Position numbers and translations under genes: made by a program. The notes beneath the pieces were generated by a model. The model was given only the letters and a program-made list of their open reading frames with translations, was not told the origin of the DNA and did not search any database. From assembly GCF_017916515.1 (NCBI RefSeq), contig NZ_JAFMTA010000001.1, positions 992,001-1,056,000 of the forward strand: 64,000 bases of DNA, in the 5' to 3' direction. How positions within the stretch are numbered: position 1 is the stretch's first letter; the number at the start of each line of letters is the position of its first letter. The DNA is from Naasia sp. SYSU D00948. GTDB lineage: Bacteria > Actinomycetota > Actinomycetes > Actinomycetales > Microbacteriaceae. Shown here piece after piece: positions 34,531 through 49,240 of this stretch.

Positions 34531-35100
34531 TCATGCTCCGCAGACCTCCGTGACGAGCTCCTCGGCCATCCGCCGGACCTTCGGCTCGATGTACGCGTCG
34601 ACCGCGCGGAGCACGAGCGAGCGCTGCGAGGCGAGCCGGTTCACGGCGGAGTTGAAGAGCATGTAGTACATGCGGACGAGCTCGATCCGCGCCTCGGCCG
34701 CCTTCTGCGGCGACACCCCGCCGCGGAGGAGGGCGTCCAGAGGGCTGTCCGCCTCGCTGTCGTCGAGGAGCTCGTCGACCTCGCGGCCATCGCTCGAGGT
34801 GATGCGGACGATGCCGCGGTCGAGCCACACCTTCCACTCGCCGTCCCGCTCGAGCTCCGGGAACCGGGCCGCCGAGTTGCGGAGGAAGTGCTCGATGAGC
34901 AGGGACTCGATGGACGTCACGAGGGCGTGCAGCGGGCCGTGCGGCAGCTCGGTCAGTCCGAGCTCGTCGGCGTAGCGCGGGCACACGGTGCAGACGTCGC
35001 TGCGCCGGCGCAGCGTGCCGGGCTCCCAGCGCGGGAGCCACGCGAGCCACTGGGCGACGGAGCGGTCGAGCTCGCGCTCGAAGCGGTAGGGACGCAGCAT
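34531..35100 (-). CDS. Uncharacterised protein at the head of the type IV pilus operon
   Basis: This 189-aa protein is not one I recognise. It is soluble, rich in charged and helical segments, and contains a CxxC pair near residues 37-40 (VCTVCPRYADE) that might bind metal. Its Trp-rich start is WLAWLPRWEPG; the C-terminal half (VRMYYMLFNSAVNRLASQRS, then EPKVRRMAEELVTEV) is amphipathic helix. It overlaps the acidic pre-pilB frame by 4 nt and lies first in the pilus gene order, suggesting a pilus-specific regulator or assembly partner. GGGGG before the ATG can serve as ribosome binding site. Confidence 0.72.
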   Translation of the reverse strand: MLRPYRFERELDRSVAQWLAWLPRWEPGTLRRRSDVCTVCPRYADELGLTELPHGPLHALVTSIESLLIEHFLRNSAARFPELERDGEWKVWLDRGIVRITSSDGREVDELLDDSEADSPLDALLRGGVSPQKAAEARIELVRMYYMLFNSAVNRLASQRSLVLRAVDAYIEPKVRRMAEELVTEVCGA

Positions 35101-35310
35101 CTCAGCCCCCGATCCGGAGGGAGCGGGAGGAGGCGGGGGAAGTCGAGTACGCGTCCTGGGTGATGGCGCGGCCGACCACGAGCGGGTTGGTGGTCACGGT
35201 GGGTCCGTTGGGTGAGACGGTCGCCGCGATGGGTGGTCGCGCCGAGCCCGTGGGGTGTCGGGCTGATCACAAAGTAGCGGCGCGCAACCCGCCCTCACCA
35301 GGCCGCAAAC

Positions 35311-35331
35311 GGGGGACACGACATGTCCCCC
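35311..35331. promoter_or_regulatory. GGGGGACA/TGTCCCCC dyad upstream of the pilus operon
   Basis: A perfect 8-bp inverted repeat with a 5-nt spacer lies about 210 bp before the first pilus-operon gene. One half equals the TGTCCCCC element found before pilB and pilA, so it may be a binding site for a common regulator. It could also be a weak hairpin. Confidence 0.45.
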
Positions 35332-35344
35332 GCCGGCCCCTACC

Positions 35345-35431
35345 CTCTCGCTCGACAGGCAGAATCGCGGCCAGCAGGAAGAAACGGGTTCATCTTGCCT
35401 GCCGACGGCGATTCCGCCTGTTGAGCGAGAG
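35345..35431. repeat. Palindromic intergenic repeat, copy B
   Basis: Two 24-nt arms (35345-35368 and 35408-35431) are complementary except at two positions and share the core GACAGGC/GCCTGTTGAG with copy A at 21430. The interior folds again (GCAGG/CCTGC). It occupies the ~400-bp space between rpoC and the pilus operon, next to the rpoC terminator. Confidence 0.88.
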
Positions 35432-35453
35432 AAGACGGACCCCCGGGGAACGA

Positions 35454-35487
35454 CGAAGGGCCCCGCGCATGCGCACGGGGCCCTTCG
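35454..35487 (-). terminator. Terminator of the rpoB-rpoC operon
   Basis: A perfect 12-bp stem CGAAGGGCCCCG/CGGGGCCCTTCG with a 10-nt loop begins 15 bp past the rpoC stop. No T-run follows, in line with actinobacterial terminators. Confidence 0.88.
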
Positions 35488-35502
35488 TGGTCCTTCAGGG
35501 GA

Positions 35503-39366
<3,864 letters not shown>

Positions 39367-39415
39367 TTTCTCTTCTTTCCTGCGTTACGTATCAGAACTC
39401 GTAGATGACTGCGGA

Positions 39416-42904
<3,489 letters not shown>

Positions 42905-43157
42905 GGAAATAACCTCCGGAGCCCCGGTAGGGGGCCGTGTCACTGTAGGTGTGCCGAGTTGGGGATGTAACGATGAGGAGCGGTCCCCGGCGGGATCACT
43001 CGAGAGCGGAATGCGAGCGCGCGCGACGAGACGCCGGGAGGAATTGCACGGGGCATGAACCGTCCGGTGAGAGGTCGAGGGCTCTGGGTGCGCGACCGCC
43101 GACCGCAATATGAAGGCGTGATTCGTCCACGAAGGATGAAGGGGAGCGCAAGGGACT

Positions 43158-43186
43158 ACTATAGGCCGCGCCGACCGGCATGTAAA
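43158..43186 (-). promoter_or_regulatory. Housekeeping promoter of rpoB-rpoC
   Basis: On the minus strand TTTACA and TATAGT are separated by exactly 17 bp, a near-consensus sigma-70 type promoter. Transcription would start near 43150, leaving a leader of about 245 nt before the rpoB TTG in which I see no gene. Confidence 0.8.
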
Positions 43187-43194
43187 GCCGAATC

Positions 43195-43224
43195 TTGACC
43201 TCCCCCCGCGTCACCGGGTATAAC
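43195..43224 (+). promoter_or_regulatory. Divergent housekeeping promoter
   Basis: TTGACC and TATAAC are separated by 18 bp on the plus strand, just 9 bp from the rpoB promoter -35. It would drive the gene at 43383 with a leader of about 150 nt that contains the hairpin at 43272-43332. Confidence 0.65.
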
Positions 43225-43271
43225 CGCGCGGGCGCCGCCGTTCTTCCCGTCCTCCGCGCCGCGTTTCCCCT

Positions 43272-43332
43272 GCCGAGATGCCACGTGATGCTGTCATCGG
43301 CGCGGTTTGGGAGCACCAGGTGGCATCTCGGC
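43272..43332. repeat. Long imperfect hairpin in the leader of the 43383 gene
   Basis: Two 21-nt arms (43272-43292 and 43312-43332) differ from perfect complementarity at two positions; the outer 13 bp, GCCGAGATGCCAC/GTGGCATCTCGGC, are perfect and the loop is 19 nt. It could be a dispersed palindromic repeat or an attenuator. No second copy was noticed in this window. Confidence 0.8.
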
Positions 43333-43382
43333 GGGACCCACGTGGGGGCGTCCACACGGACCCCGGCCGAGCGCGTGACAGG

Positions 43383-44249
43383 ATGCGAAGGGTGACCGAG
43401 GAGCCCTCCAGGACCCTGTCGAACGGCATGCGCGCGGTGCTCGAGCAGGACCGCTGGCGGCCCGGCTTCGTGAACCTCGTCGTGGATGGGACGCCGCAGT
43501 CGCAGGTGAACCCGGCGGATCCCCGCCAGCTCGGCTTCGAGTACGTCCAGCGCATCGGGCACGTCATCGATCTGCTGCGCGAGCCGGGCGCCCCGCTCAC
43601 GGCCGTGCACCTCGGCGCCGGGGCGCTCACCCTGCCCCGCTACATCGCGGCGACCCGTCCCGGCTCCCGTCAGCAGGTCCTCGAGCTCGAGCCGGCGCTC
43701 GTCGAGCTCGTGCGGGAGCACATCCCCCTGCCGCCCGACTCCGGGATCCGCGTCCGCTACGGCGACGCGCGCGAGGGGCTCACCCGGCTGCCGCGGGCGC
43801 TCACGGGCTCCGTCGACCTCGTGGTCGTGGACATCTTCAGCGGCTCCCGGATCCCGGCGCACGTGACGACGGTCGAGTTCTACCGCGAGGTGGCGGCCCT
43901 CCTCGCGCCCGACGGCGTGGTCGCGGTCAACCTCGCCGACGGTCCGGGCCTGTCCTTCGCCCGCGGCCAGGCGGCCACCCTCGGGGCCGCAGTGAAGGAA
44001 GTCGCGGCTCTGGCCGAGACGCAGATCCTCAAGGGCCGCCGCTTCGGCAACGTCGTCCTGATCGGCTCGGACTCGTCCCTGCCGCTGCAGTGGCTGCCGC
44101 GCCTGCTCGCGGCGGGACCGCACCCCTCGAAGGCGGTCGCGGAGCGCGAGCTGCGGGACTTCGTCGCCGGCGCTCCAGTGGTCACCGACGCGACCGCGCG
44201 CCCCTCTCCCCCACCCGGCCGGACCTTCCTCGCCGTCGACCGCGACTGA
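43383..44249 (+). CDS. Spermidine-synthase-like SAM-binding fold protein
   Basis: The 288-aa protein has a Rossmann methyltransferase/spermidine-synthase fold. The SAM-binding strand is AVHLGAGALTLPRYIAA near residue 80, followed by QQVLELEPALVELV, then DLVVVDIFSGSRIP and the catalytic-pocket-like VVAVNLADGPG. This fits the actinobacterial 'fused spermidine synthase' type, whose substrate is not known; the polyamine-specific Asp pair is not clearly present. The start at 43383 has a weak ribosome binding site; an in-frame GTG three codons later is possible. Confidence 0.78.
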   Translation: MRRVTEEPSRTLSNGMRAVLEQDRWRPGFVNLVVDGTPQSQVNPADPRQLGFEYVQRIGHVIDLLREPGAPLTAVHLGAGALTLPRYIAATRPGSRQQVLELEPALVELVREHIPLPPDSGIRVRYGDAREGLTRLPRALTGSVDLVVVDIFSGSRIPAHVTTVEFYREVAALLAPDGVVAVNLADGPGLSFARGQAATLGAAVKEVAALAETQILKGRRFGNVVLIGSDSSLPLQWLPRLLAAGPHPSKAVAERELRDFVAGAPVVTDATARPSPPPGRTFLAVDRD

Positions 44250-44343
44250 AGGCCGGCGGGTGCCGCGCCCCGCTGTGCCGACCGAGACCGGATCGGAACC
44301 GGATCTCCGTGAATCGCTCAGGGACGGATGCCACCGTTCCCTC

Positions 44344-45486
44344 ATGCAGGCAGGACGACGGGCGCTCGCCACGGCGCTCGTCGTGCTCGCGCTGACCGCC
44401 TGCGCGGAGTCGCCCCGCGAGCCGGCCGGCACCCCCGTCCCGCTGCCCTCGACGACATCGCCCTCGTCCGCCTCCCCCACCCCGACGGGTCCGGCCGGCG
44501 CAGTGCAGCCCGCGGGCGAGCCGTCGGACCTCGCGACCGGCCTGCAGGCGCCGTGGTCGGTAGTGCCGGTGGACGGGGCGATCTTGATCAGCCAGCGCGA
44601 CGCCGGGACGATCGTCGAGGTCCAGCCGGGCGGAGCGCTCCGCGAGGTGGGCCGCGTCGACGGGGTGGTCGCCGGCGGGGAGGGCGGCCTGCTCGGGCTC
44701 GCCCTCCTCCAGGAGGACGGCGAGCGGTGGCTGTACGCGTACCACACGGCCGAGGACGACAACCGGATCGTCCGCATGCCGCTCACGGGCACTCCCGGCT
44801 CGTTCGCGCTCGGGCCGCCGACGCTGATCCTCAGCGGCGTGCTGAAGGCGGCGAATCACAACGGCGGCCGCATCGCCTTCGGCCCGGACGGGATGCTCTA
44901 CGCGACCAGCGGCGACGCCGGACGTCGGGAGACCGGGCAGGACCCGGCGTCCCTCAACGGGAAGATCCTGCGCATGACGCCCGAGGGCCGTGTGCCGGAG
45001 GGCAACCCGTTCGGGGACTCGCTCGTGTGGTCGATGGGTCACCGCAATCCGCAGGGGATCGCGTGGACGGGGGACGGCACGATGTTCGCCGCGGAGTTCG
45101 GGCAGAACACGTGGGACGAGCTGAACCGGGTCGAGCCGGGCGGCAACTACGGCTGGCCGGTCGTCGAGGGCGCCCAGGGGGACGAGCGGTTCCTCGACCC
45201 GGTGCACCAGTGGGCGACCGACGATGCGAGCCCGAGCGGACTGGCCGCGGCGGGCGACACGCTCTTCGTCGCCGCGCTGCGCGGCCGCACGCTGTGGATG
45301 GTGCAGGGCGCGCCGGCCGGCGCCCCCGTGGCGACCGACTTCTTCACCGACCAGTACGGGCGCATCCGGGACGTCGTGCCGGCGCCGGACGGATCGCTCT
45401 GGTTCATCACCAGCAACACGGACGGCCGCGGCTCGCCCCGGGAGGGCGACGACCGCCTCGTGCGCATCGCCCTCGCCCCCGCGTAG
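44344..45486 (+). CDS. PQQ-dependent sugar dehydrogenase-like lipoprotein
   Basis: The 380-aa product has a lipoprotein signal (LALTAC, Cys20), a Ser/Thr/Pro-rich linker, and a six-bladed propeller of the glucose/sorbosone dehydrogenase (Yli/GSDH) family. Motifs are LATGLQAPWSVVPVDGA, EGGLLGLAL, NHNGGRIAFGPDGMLYATSG, GHRNPQGIAW and NRVEPGGNYGWPVVEG. It is expected on the outside of the membrane, oxidising sugars with PQQ if the cofactor is available. The true substrate is unknown. It probably stands alone. Confidence 0.88.
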   Translation: MQAGRRALATALVVLALTACAESPREPAGTPVPLPSTTSPSSASPTPTGPAGAVQPAGEPSDLATGLQAPWSVVPVDGAILISQRDAGTIVEVQPGGALREVGRVDGVVAGGEGGLLGLALLQEDGERWLYAYHTAEDDNRIVRMPLTGTPGSFALGPPTLILSGVLKAANHNGGRIAFGPDGMLYATSGDAGRRETGQDPASLNGKILRMTPEGRVPEGNPFGDSLVWSMGHRNPQGIAWTGDGTMFAAEFGQNTWDELNRVEPGGNYGWPVVEGAQGDERFLDPVHQWATDDASPSGLAAAGDTLFVAALRGRTLWMVQGAPAGAPVATDFFTDQYGRIRDVVPAPDGSLWFITSNTDGRGSPREGDDRLVRIALAPA

Positions 45487-45580
45487 GGCGCGCCACTCCC
45501 GGCCGCCGGGTGTCGGTGGCGGAGGATAGCCTCGGCTCGGTGCCGGAGCGATGGGGCCCGTGCCCGAAGGAGGATTGGCG

Positions 45581-46075
45581 ATGGCGGAGCTCGCCCTGGT
45601 CCGCATGCGAGCGGAGACGTTGATCGCTGCCCATCTCGGCAGCGGATGGTCGTTCGGCTTCGACGCGGCGAAGCGCCGCGCCGGTCTGTGCAACTACTCC
45701 GAGCGGCGCATCACCGTGTCCCGCTACCTCGCCGCGCGCTGGACGCTCGCCGAGATCGAGCAGGTGCTGCTGCACGAGGTCGCCCACGCGCTCGCGGGGC
45801 ACCGGGCGGGGCACGGCCCGCGCTGGCTGGGGGTCGCCCGGCGCCTCGGTTACACGGGCGCCCGCGTCCACGACGGCGAGACCGCGCACGAGCTCGCACC
45901 CTGGGTGGGCACGTGTCCGCGCGGCCACCTGCACTACCGCTACAAGGCTCCGCAGGCGCCGCTCAGCTGCCGCCTCTGCGGGCGGGGCTTCGATCTCAGC
46001 CGCGTCATCACCTGGTCACGACGCGAGGTGACCACCGCGCAGCGGAAGGCCGCCATGCAGGCCGCGAGGGACTGA
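45581..46075 (+). CDS. SprT-like zinc metalloprotein
   Basis: The 164-aa protein has the SprT-like core: NYSERRITVSRYLAA, then the HExxH zinc site LLHEVAHALAGHRAGHGPRW (about 66-85). A C-terminal zinc ribbon follows (CPRGHLHYRYKA, CRLCG). Proteins of this type are related to the DNA-protein crosslink protease Spartan, but the bacterial role is not settled. The ATG at 45581 is chosen because AAGGAGG lies 7 nt upstream. It converges with the DUF427 gene; a CCGCGTCA/TGACGCGG hairpin lies between and over their ends. Confidence 0.88.
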   Translation: MAELALVRMRAETLIAAHLGSGWSFGFDAAKRRAGLCNYSERRITVSRYLAARWTLAEIEQVLLHEVAHALAGHRAGHGPRWLGVARRLGYTGARVHDGETAHELAPWVGTCPRGHLHYRYKAPQAPLSCRLCGRGFDLSRVITWSRREVTTAQRKAAMQAARD

Positions 46076-46094
46076 CCCCCGGCGCCGGTCCGCG

Positions 46095-46397
46095 TCAGTC
46101 GGTGACGCGGACCTCCTTCCAGAAGGCGACGTAGCCCGAGAAGTCCTGACCCACGCGGTCGAAGGCGGTGGGCAGCGGCTGGGGGTAGCTCCACGCCCGG
46201 TCCTGCAGCAGGGAGTCGCCCGCCTTCACGCTGAAGTACTGGCACTCGCCCTTCCAGGGGCAGTAGTACGGAGTGCGGCTCTCTTCGAGGTGCTCGCCCT
46301 TCACGCTCTCCGGCGGGAAGTACCAGTTGCCCTCGATGCGGATGAGGTCCTCCTTGTCCGCCTCGGCGAGAACGATGTCGTCCAGCACAGCCTTCAC
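46095..46397 (-). CDS. DUF427 family protein
   Basis: This is a 100-aa single-domain protein with the family-typical segments KAVLDDIVLAEADKEDLIRI, WYFPPESV, TPYYCPWKGECQYFSV and FSGYVAFWKEV. DUF427 proteins form a small beta-barrel of unknown biochemical role. The GTG at 46397 has AAGGAGA 5 nt upstream. It is divergent from the SRPBCC gene at 46487. Confidence 0.9.
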   Translation of the reverse strand: MKAVLDDIVLAEADKEDLIRIEGNWYFPPESVKGEHLEESRTPYYCPWKGECQYFSVKAGDSLLQDRAWSYPQPLPTAFDRVGQDFSGYVAFWKEVRVTD

Positions 46398-46486
46398 GGG
46401 GTCTCCTTCGGTCGGTCCTTCTCGGCCCAACCGCGCAGCGGTGCCCGGGATTCCCACGGTCGGGAGGCCGTGCGAGACTGGCCGCC

Positions 46487-46996
46487 ATGCGGGTGCTGCT
46501 GAAGTTGACCCTCGACTGCGAGCCCGAGGCCGCCTGGCGGGCGGTCCAGTCGCCGGCGGTGCTCCGCGAGGTGTACACGCCTCTGGTCAAGGTCGACTCG
46601 CTCGAGCCCGGCGGCTTCCCCAACCGCTGGGAGGAGGGCGCGCATCCGGTGCGGATGAAGGCGGCGGGCATCGTGCCGCTCGGCGACCAGGTGATCGCCC
46701 TCGAGTTCCCCGGGCGCCGGCACGAGGGCGTCCAGATGATGCGCGATCACGGCGGCGGCCTGACCGGCCTCTCGAGCCTGTTCACGGAGTGGGACCACCG
46801 CATCGCGATCTCCCGCCACCCGGACGACCCCGCCAAGACGCTGTACCGCGAGCAGCTGCGCTACTCGGCCGGGCCCTGGACCGCGGCGGCGTGGCCGGCG
46901 CTCTGGGGGCTGTGGCAGTTCCGGGCCGCGCGGCTCAAGCAGCTGGCCCCGACGTGGTCCTCGCGCCTCGGCGAGCCGGAATTCCCCGGCGACTGA
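46487..46996 (+). CDS. SRPBCC-like protein of unknown function
   Basis: The 169-aa product starts RVLLKLTLDCEPEAAWRAVQ and continues with the alternating strand pattern of the START/Bet v 1 fold (a lipid or small-molecule binding cavity). A Trp-rich C-terminal helix follows (WPALWGLWQFRAARLKQL). I recognise no specific family member. It has no partner in an evident operon. Confidence 0.7.
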   Translation: MRVLLKLTLDCEPEAAWRAVQSPAVLREVYTPLVKVDSLEPGGFPNRWEEGAHPVRMKAAGIVPLGDQVIALEFPGRRHEGVQMMRDHGGGLTGLSSLFTEWDHRIAISRHPDDPAKTLYREQLRYSAGPWTAAAWPALWGLWQFRAARLKQLAPTWSSRLGEPEFPGD

Positions 46997-47166
46997 TACG
47001 GTTGCATCCATCGGCGCCCATCTGCGTGCGCCACGCGTCGATGGAACGCCCCTCTCTCCGCTGCCGTACCGGCCGCGTCGAGTGACACCTTCTGCCGGCG
47101 ACCGGATGCGCCTCCCGGCGCACTCGCCACCGCGGCCTTCTGCCGCTTCCTGCCTGAAAGGCATGC

Positions 47167-48576
47167 ATGACCTCCTCCTTCTCCTCGCTCGGCGTGCCCG
47201 CGCCCCTCGTCGCCGCTCTGGCCGAGCAGGGCGTCACCGAGCCCTTCCCCATCCAGGCCGACACCCTCCGCGACACCCTCGCGGGGCGCGACGTCCTCGG
47301 CCGCGGCAAGACCGGCAGCGGCAAGACGCTCGCCTTCTCCATCCCGCTCGTCGCCCGGCTCGCCGGTGCGCTTGCGGGCGGCCGCCGCCGTCCGGGCCGA
47401 CCCACCGGGCTCGTGCTCGCTCCCACGCGTGAGCTCGCCACCCAGATCGCGGCCGTGATCGAGCCGCTCGCCCGGGCCTACAACCTGTCGGTGACCACGA
47501 TCTTCGGCGGGGTCTCGCAGAGCCGTCAGGTCTCCGCGCTCAAGGCCGGCGCCGACATCGTCGTGGCCTGCCCGGGCCGCCTCGAGGACCTGATGAAGCA
47601 GCGCGTCCTCACCCTCGACGCGGTCGAGATCACCGTCATCGACGAGGCCGACCACATGGCGGACCTCGGCTTCCTCCCCGGCGTCACGCGGATCCTGTCC
47701 GCGACCCCGGCGGGCGGCCAGCGCCTGCTGTTCTCGGCGACCCTCGACAACGGGGTGGACAAGCTCGTGAACCGGTTCCTGTCGCAGCCCGTCCTGCACT
47801 CGGTGGACGAGGCCACCTCGCCGGTCGCCGCCATGACCCACCACGTGCTCGAGGTGGACGGCGCCGACGCCAAGCGCGACCTGGTGCGCACGCTGGCCTC
47901 GGGCAGCGAGCGCCGCGTGCTGTTCCTGCGCACCAAGCACGCCGCCAAGAAGCTCGCGAAGCAGCTGACCGAGTCCGGGATCCCGGCGGTGGACCTGCAC
48001 GGGAACCTGTCCCAGGCAGCTCGCGACCGCAACCTCGCCGAGTTCGGCAAGGGCGACGTCAAGGTCCTCGTCGCGACCGACGTCGCCGCGCGCGGTGTCC
48101 ACGTCGACGACGTCGACCTCGTCGTGCACGTCGACCCGCCCACCGAGCACAAGGCGTACCTGCACCGCTCCGGACGCACGGCGCGCGCCGGCAAGACCGG
48201 CAGTGTCGTCACGGTGGTCCTGCCGGAGCAGCGCCGCGACGTGAACGCGCTGCTCAAGAAGGCCGCGATCACGGCGGCCCCGGTTTCCGCGGCTGCCGCC
48301 GGGGACGTCATCACCGAGCTCGTCGGCGTCGTCGCGCCGCATGTGCGACCCGCGCCGAAGACGGCTGAGCAGGCCCCCGCCGGCCGCTCCACCGGAGCGA
48401 ACGCCCAGCGCAAGCGCGCCCAGCGGACCGGCCAGAGCGCCGCCGCCCACGGCGAGCGCCGTGACGCGCGCCCGGGTCGCGCGGAGTCGAGCCGGCCGGG
48501 CCGGACCGAGGCCGGCCGTCCGACGACCGGCATGGTCGTCCGCTCCGGCGGCGGATCCCGCCGCCGCGGCCGCTAG
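47167..48576 (+). CDS. DEAD-box ATP-dependent RNA helicase
   Basis: The 469-aa protein has the Q motif (FSSLGVP, then TEPFPIQADTL), Walker A GRGKTGSGKT, PTRELA, DEAD at about residue 158 (VIDEADHM), SAT (LLFSATL), and the C-terminal domain with VDLHGNLSQAARDRNLAEF and HRSGRTARAG. A basic, disordered tail of about 80 residues follows, as in RhlE/CsdA-type RNA chaperones involved in ribosome assembly or cold growth. The ATG at 47167 has GAAAGG upstream. A 170-bp leader precedes it. It converges on the NUDIX gene with a 4-bp overlap. Confidence 0.94.
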   Translation: MTSSFSSLGVPAPLVAALAEQGVTEPFPIQADTLRDTLAGRDVLGRGKTGSGKTLAFSIPLVARLAGALAGGRRRPGRPTGLVLAPTRELATQIAAVIEPLARAYNLSVTTIFGGVSQSRQVSALKAGADIVVACPGRLEDLMKQRVLTLDAVEITVIDEADHMADLGFLPGVTRILSATPAGGQRLLFSATLDNGVDKLVNRFLSQPVLHSVDEATSPVAAMTHHVLEVDGADAKRDLVRTLASGSERRVLFLRTKHAAKKLAKQLTESGIPAVDLHGNLSQAARDRNLAEFGKGDVKVLVATDVAARGVHVDDVDLVVHVDPPTEHKAYLHRSGRTARAGKTGSVVTVVLPEQRRDVNALLKKAAITAAPVSAAAAGDVITELVGVVAPHVRPAPKTAEQAPAGRSTGANAQRKRAQRTGQSAAAHGERRDARPGRAESSRPGRTEAGRPTTGMVVRSGGGSRRRGR

Positions 48577-49115
48577 GGCAGCCTGCCCACGGAGGCGAGG
48601 GCGGTCCGGAGCAGCGCTCCGCGGCCGCCCTCCATCTCCGCGGAGACCTCCGGGCTCGCGGCCTCCTCGGGCGTCATCCAGGTGATCTCGAGGGCGTCCT
48701 GGCGCGGGTCGCACGTGCCGGTCACCGGCACCACGTAGGCCAGCGCGACGGCGTGCTGCCGCTCGTCCCGGTACTGCCCGAAGGTCGGCGGCGGGAAGTA
48801 CTCAGCGACCGAGAACGGGGCAGGGCTCGCCGGCAGCTGCGGGAACGCCATCGGGCCGAGATCCTTCTCCAGGTGACGGAATAGGGCGTCGCGCAGCGTC
48901 TCCCCGTACATCACGCGCCCGGACACGATGGTGCGGCTGATCTCCCCGCTCGGGTTGACTCGCAGCAGGATGCCGATCTGCGTCACCTGGCCGAGGCCGT
49001 CGACCCGCACGGGGACCGCCTCGACGTACAGCAGCGGGAGCCGTTGCCGGATTCTGGCCAACTCCTCGTCGCTCAGCCAGCCGGGATTCGGATCGGGCGT
49101 GCGGACGAAGCTCAT
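48573..49115 (-). CDS. NUDIX-fold protein with degenerate active site (DUF4916-like)
   Basis: The 180-aa product starts MSFVRTPDPNPGWLSDEELA and has a NUDIX-like fold. The Nudix box (GX5EX7REUXEEXGU) is altered: the relevant stretch reads GETLRDALFRHLEKDLG, without the REUXEE glutamate pair. Pyrophosphohydrolase activity is therefore doubtful. The later beta strands (HAVALAYVVPVTG) and EITWMTPEEA look intact. This matches the DUF4916 group of actinobacteria, whose function is unknown. Confidence 0.78.
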   Translation of the reverse strand: MSFVRTPDPNPGWLSDEELARIRQRLPLLYVEAVPVRVDGLGQVTQIGILLRVNPSGEISRTIVSGRVMYGETLRDALFRHLEKDLGPMAFPQLPASPAPFSVAEYFPPPTFGQYRDERQHAVALAYVVPVTGTCDPRQDALEITWMTPEEAASPEVSAEMEGGRGALLRTALASVGRLP

Positions 49116-49240
49116 TCCCCCATTCTTACCAGCCGCCTGTCCCCCATCCGGCCGCTCGGCCGGCCTGCTCCCGCTGCGCCCGGCCGGATGGGCCGCGGGC
49201 TCAGCGCCGGTCCGCAGGTTCCCGGTGCGAGGATCGGGGG

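Larger units (their letters stand above)
34064..34534 (-). other. Open acidic frame in front of pilB: extension, small protein or leader
   Basis: An ATG at 34534 overlaps the stop of the upstream 189-aa gene (ATGA). It opens a frame that runs without a stop into pilB. Its first ~110 codons look coding (GC-rich third positions) and encode an Asp/Glu/Pro-rich chain with DEDDPTDPDP repeats. The last ~45 codons (34064-34207) contain codons rare in this genome (AAA, ATT, TTT, GAA), a GGAGTC/GACTCC hairpin (34122-34138) and the shared pilus motif, and look like intergenic DNA. Whether a 709-aa fusion is made is unresolved. Confidence 0.5.

Noticed and set aside
35102-35197. 31-codon GTG frame ending one base before the 189-aa pilus-operon gene
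   Set aside because: The spacing would allow coupling, but there is no ribosome binding site, no recognisable feature and the composition is not distinctive.
46090-46110. CCGCGTCA/TGACGCGG hairpin as terminator
   Set aside because: It overlaps the coding end of the DUF427 gene and is only 8 bp; it may help end convergent transcripts but the support is too weak for a separate feature.
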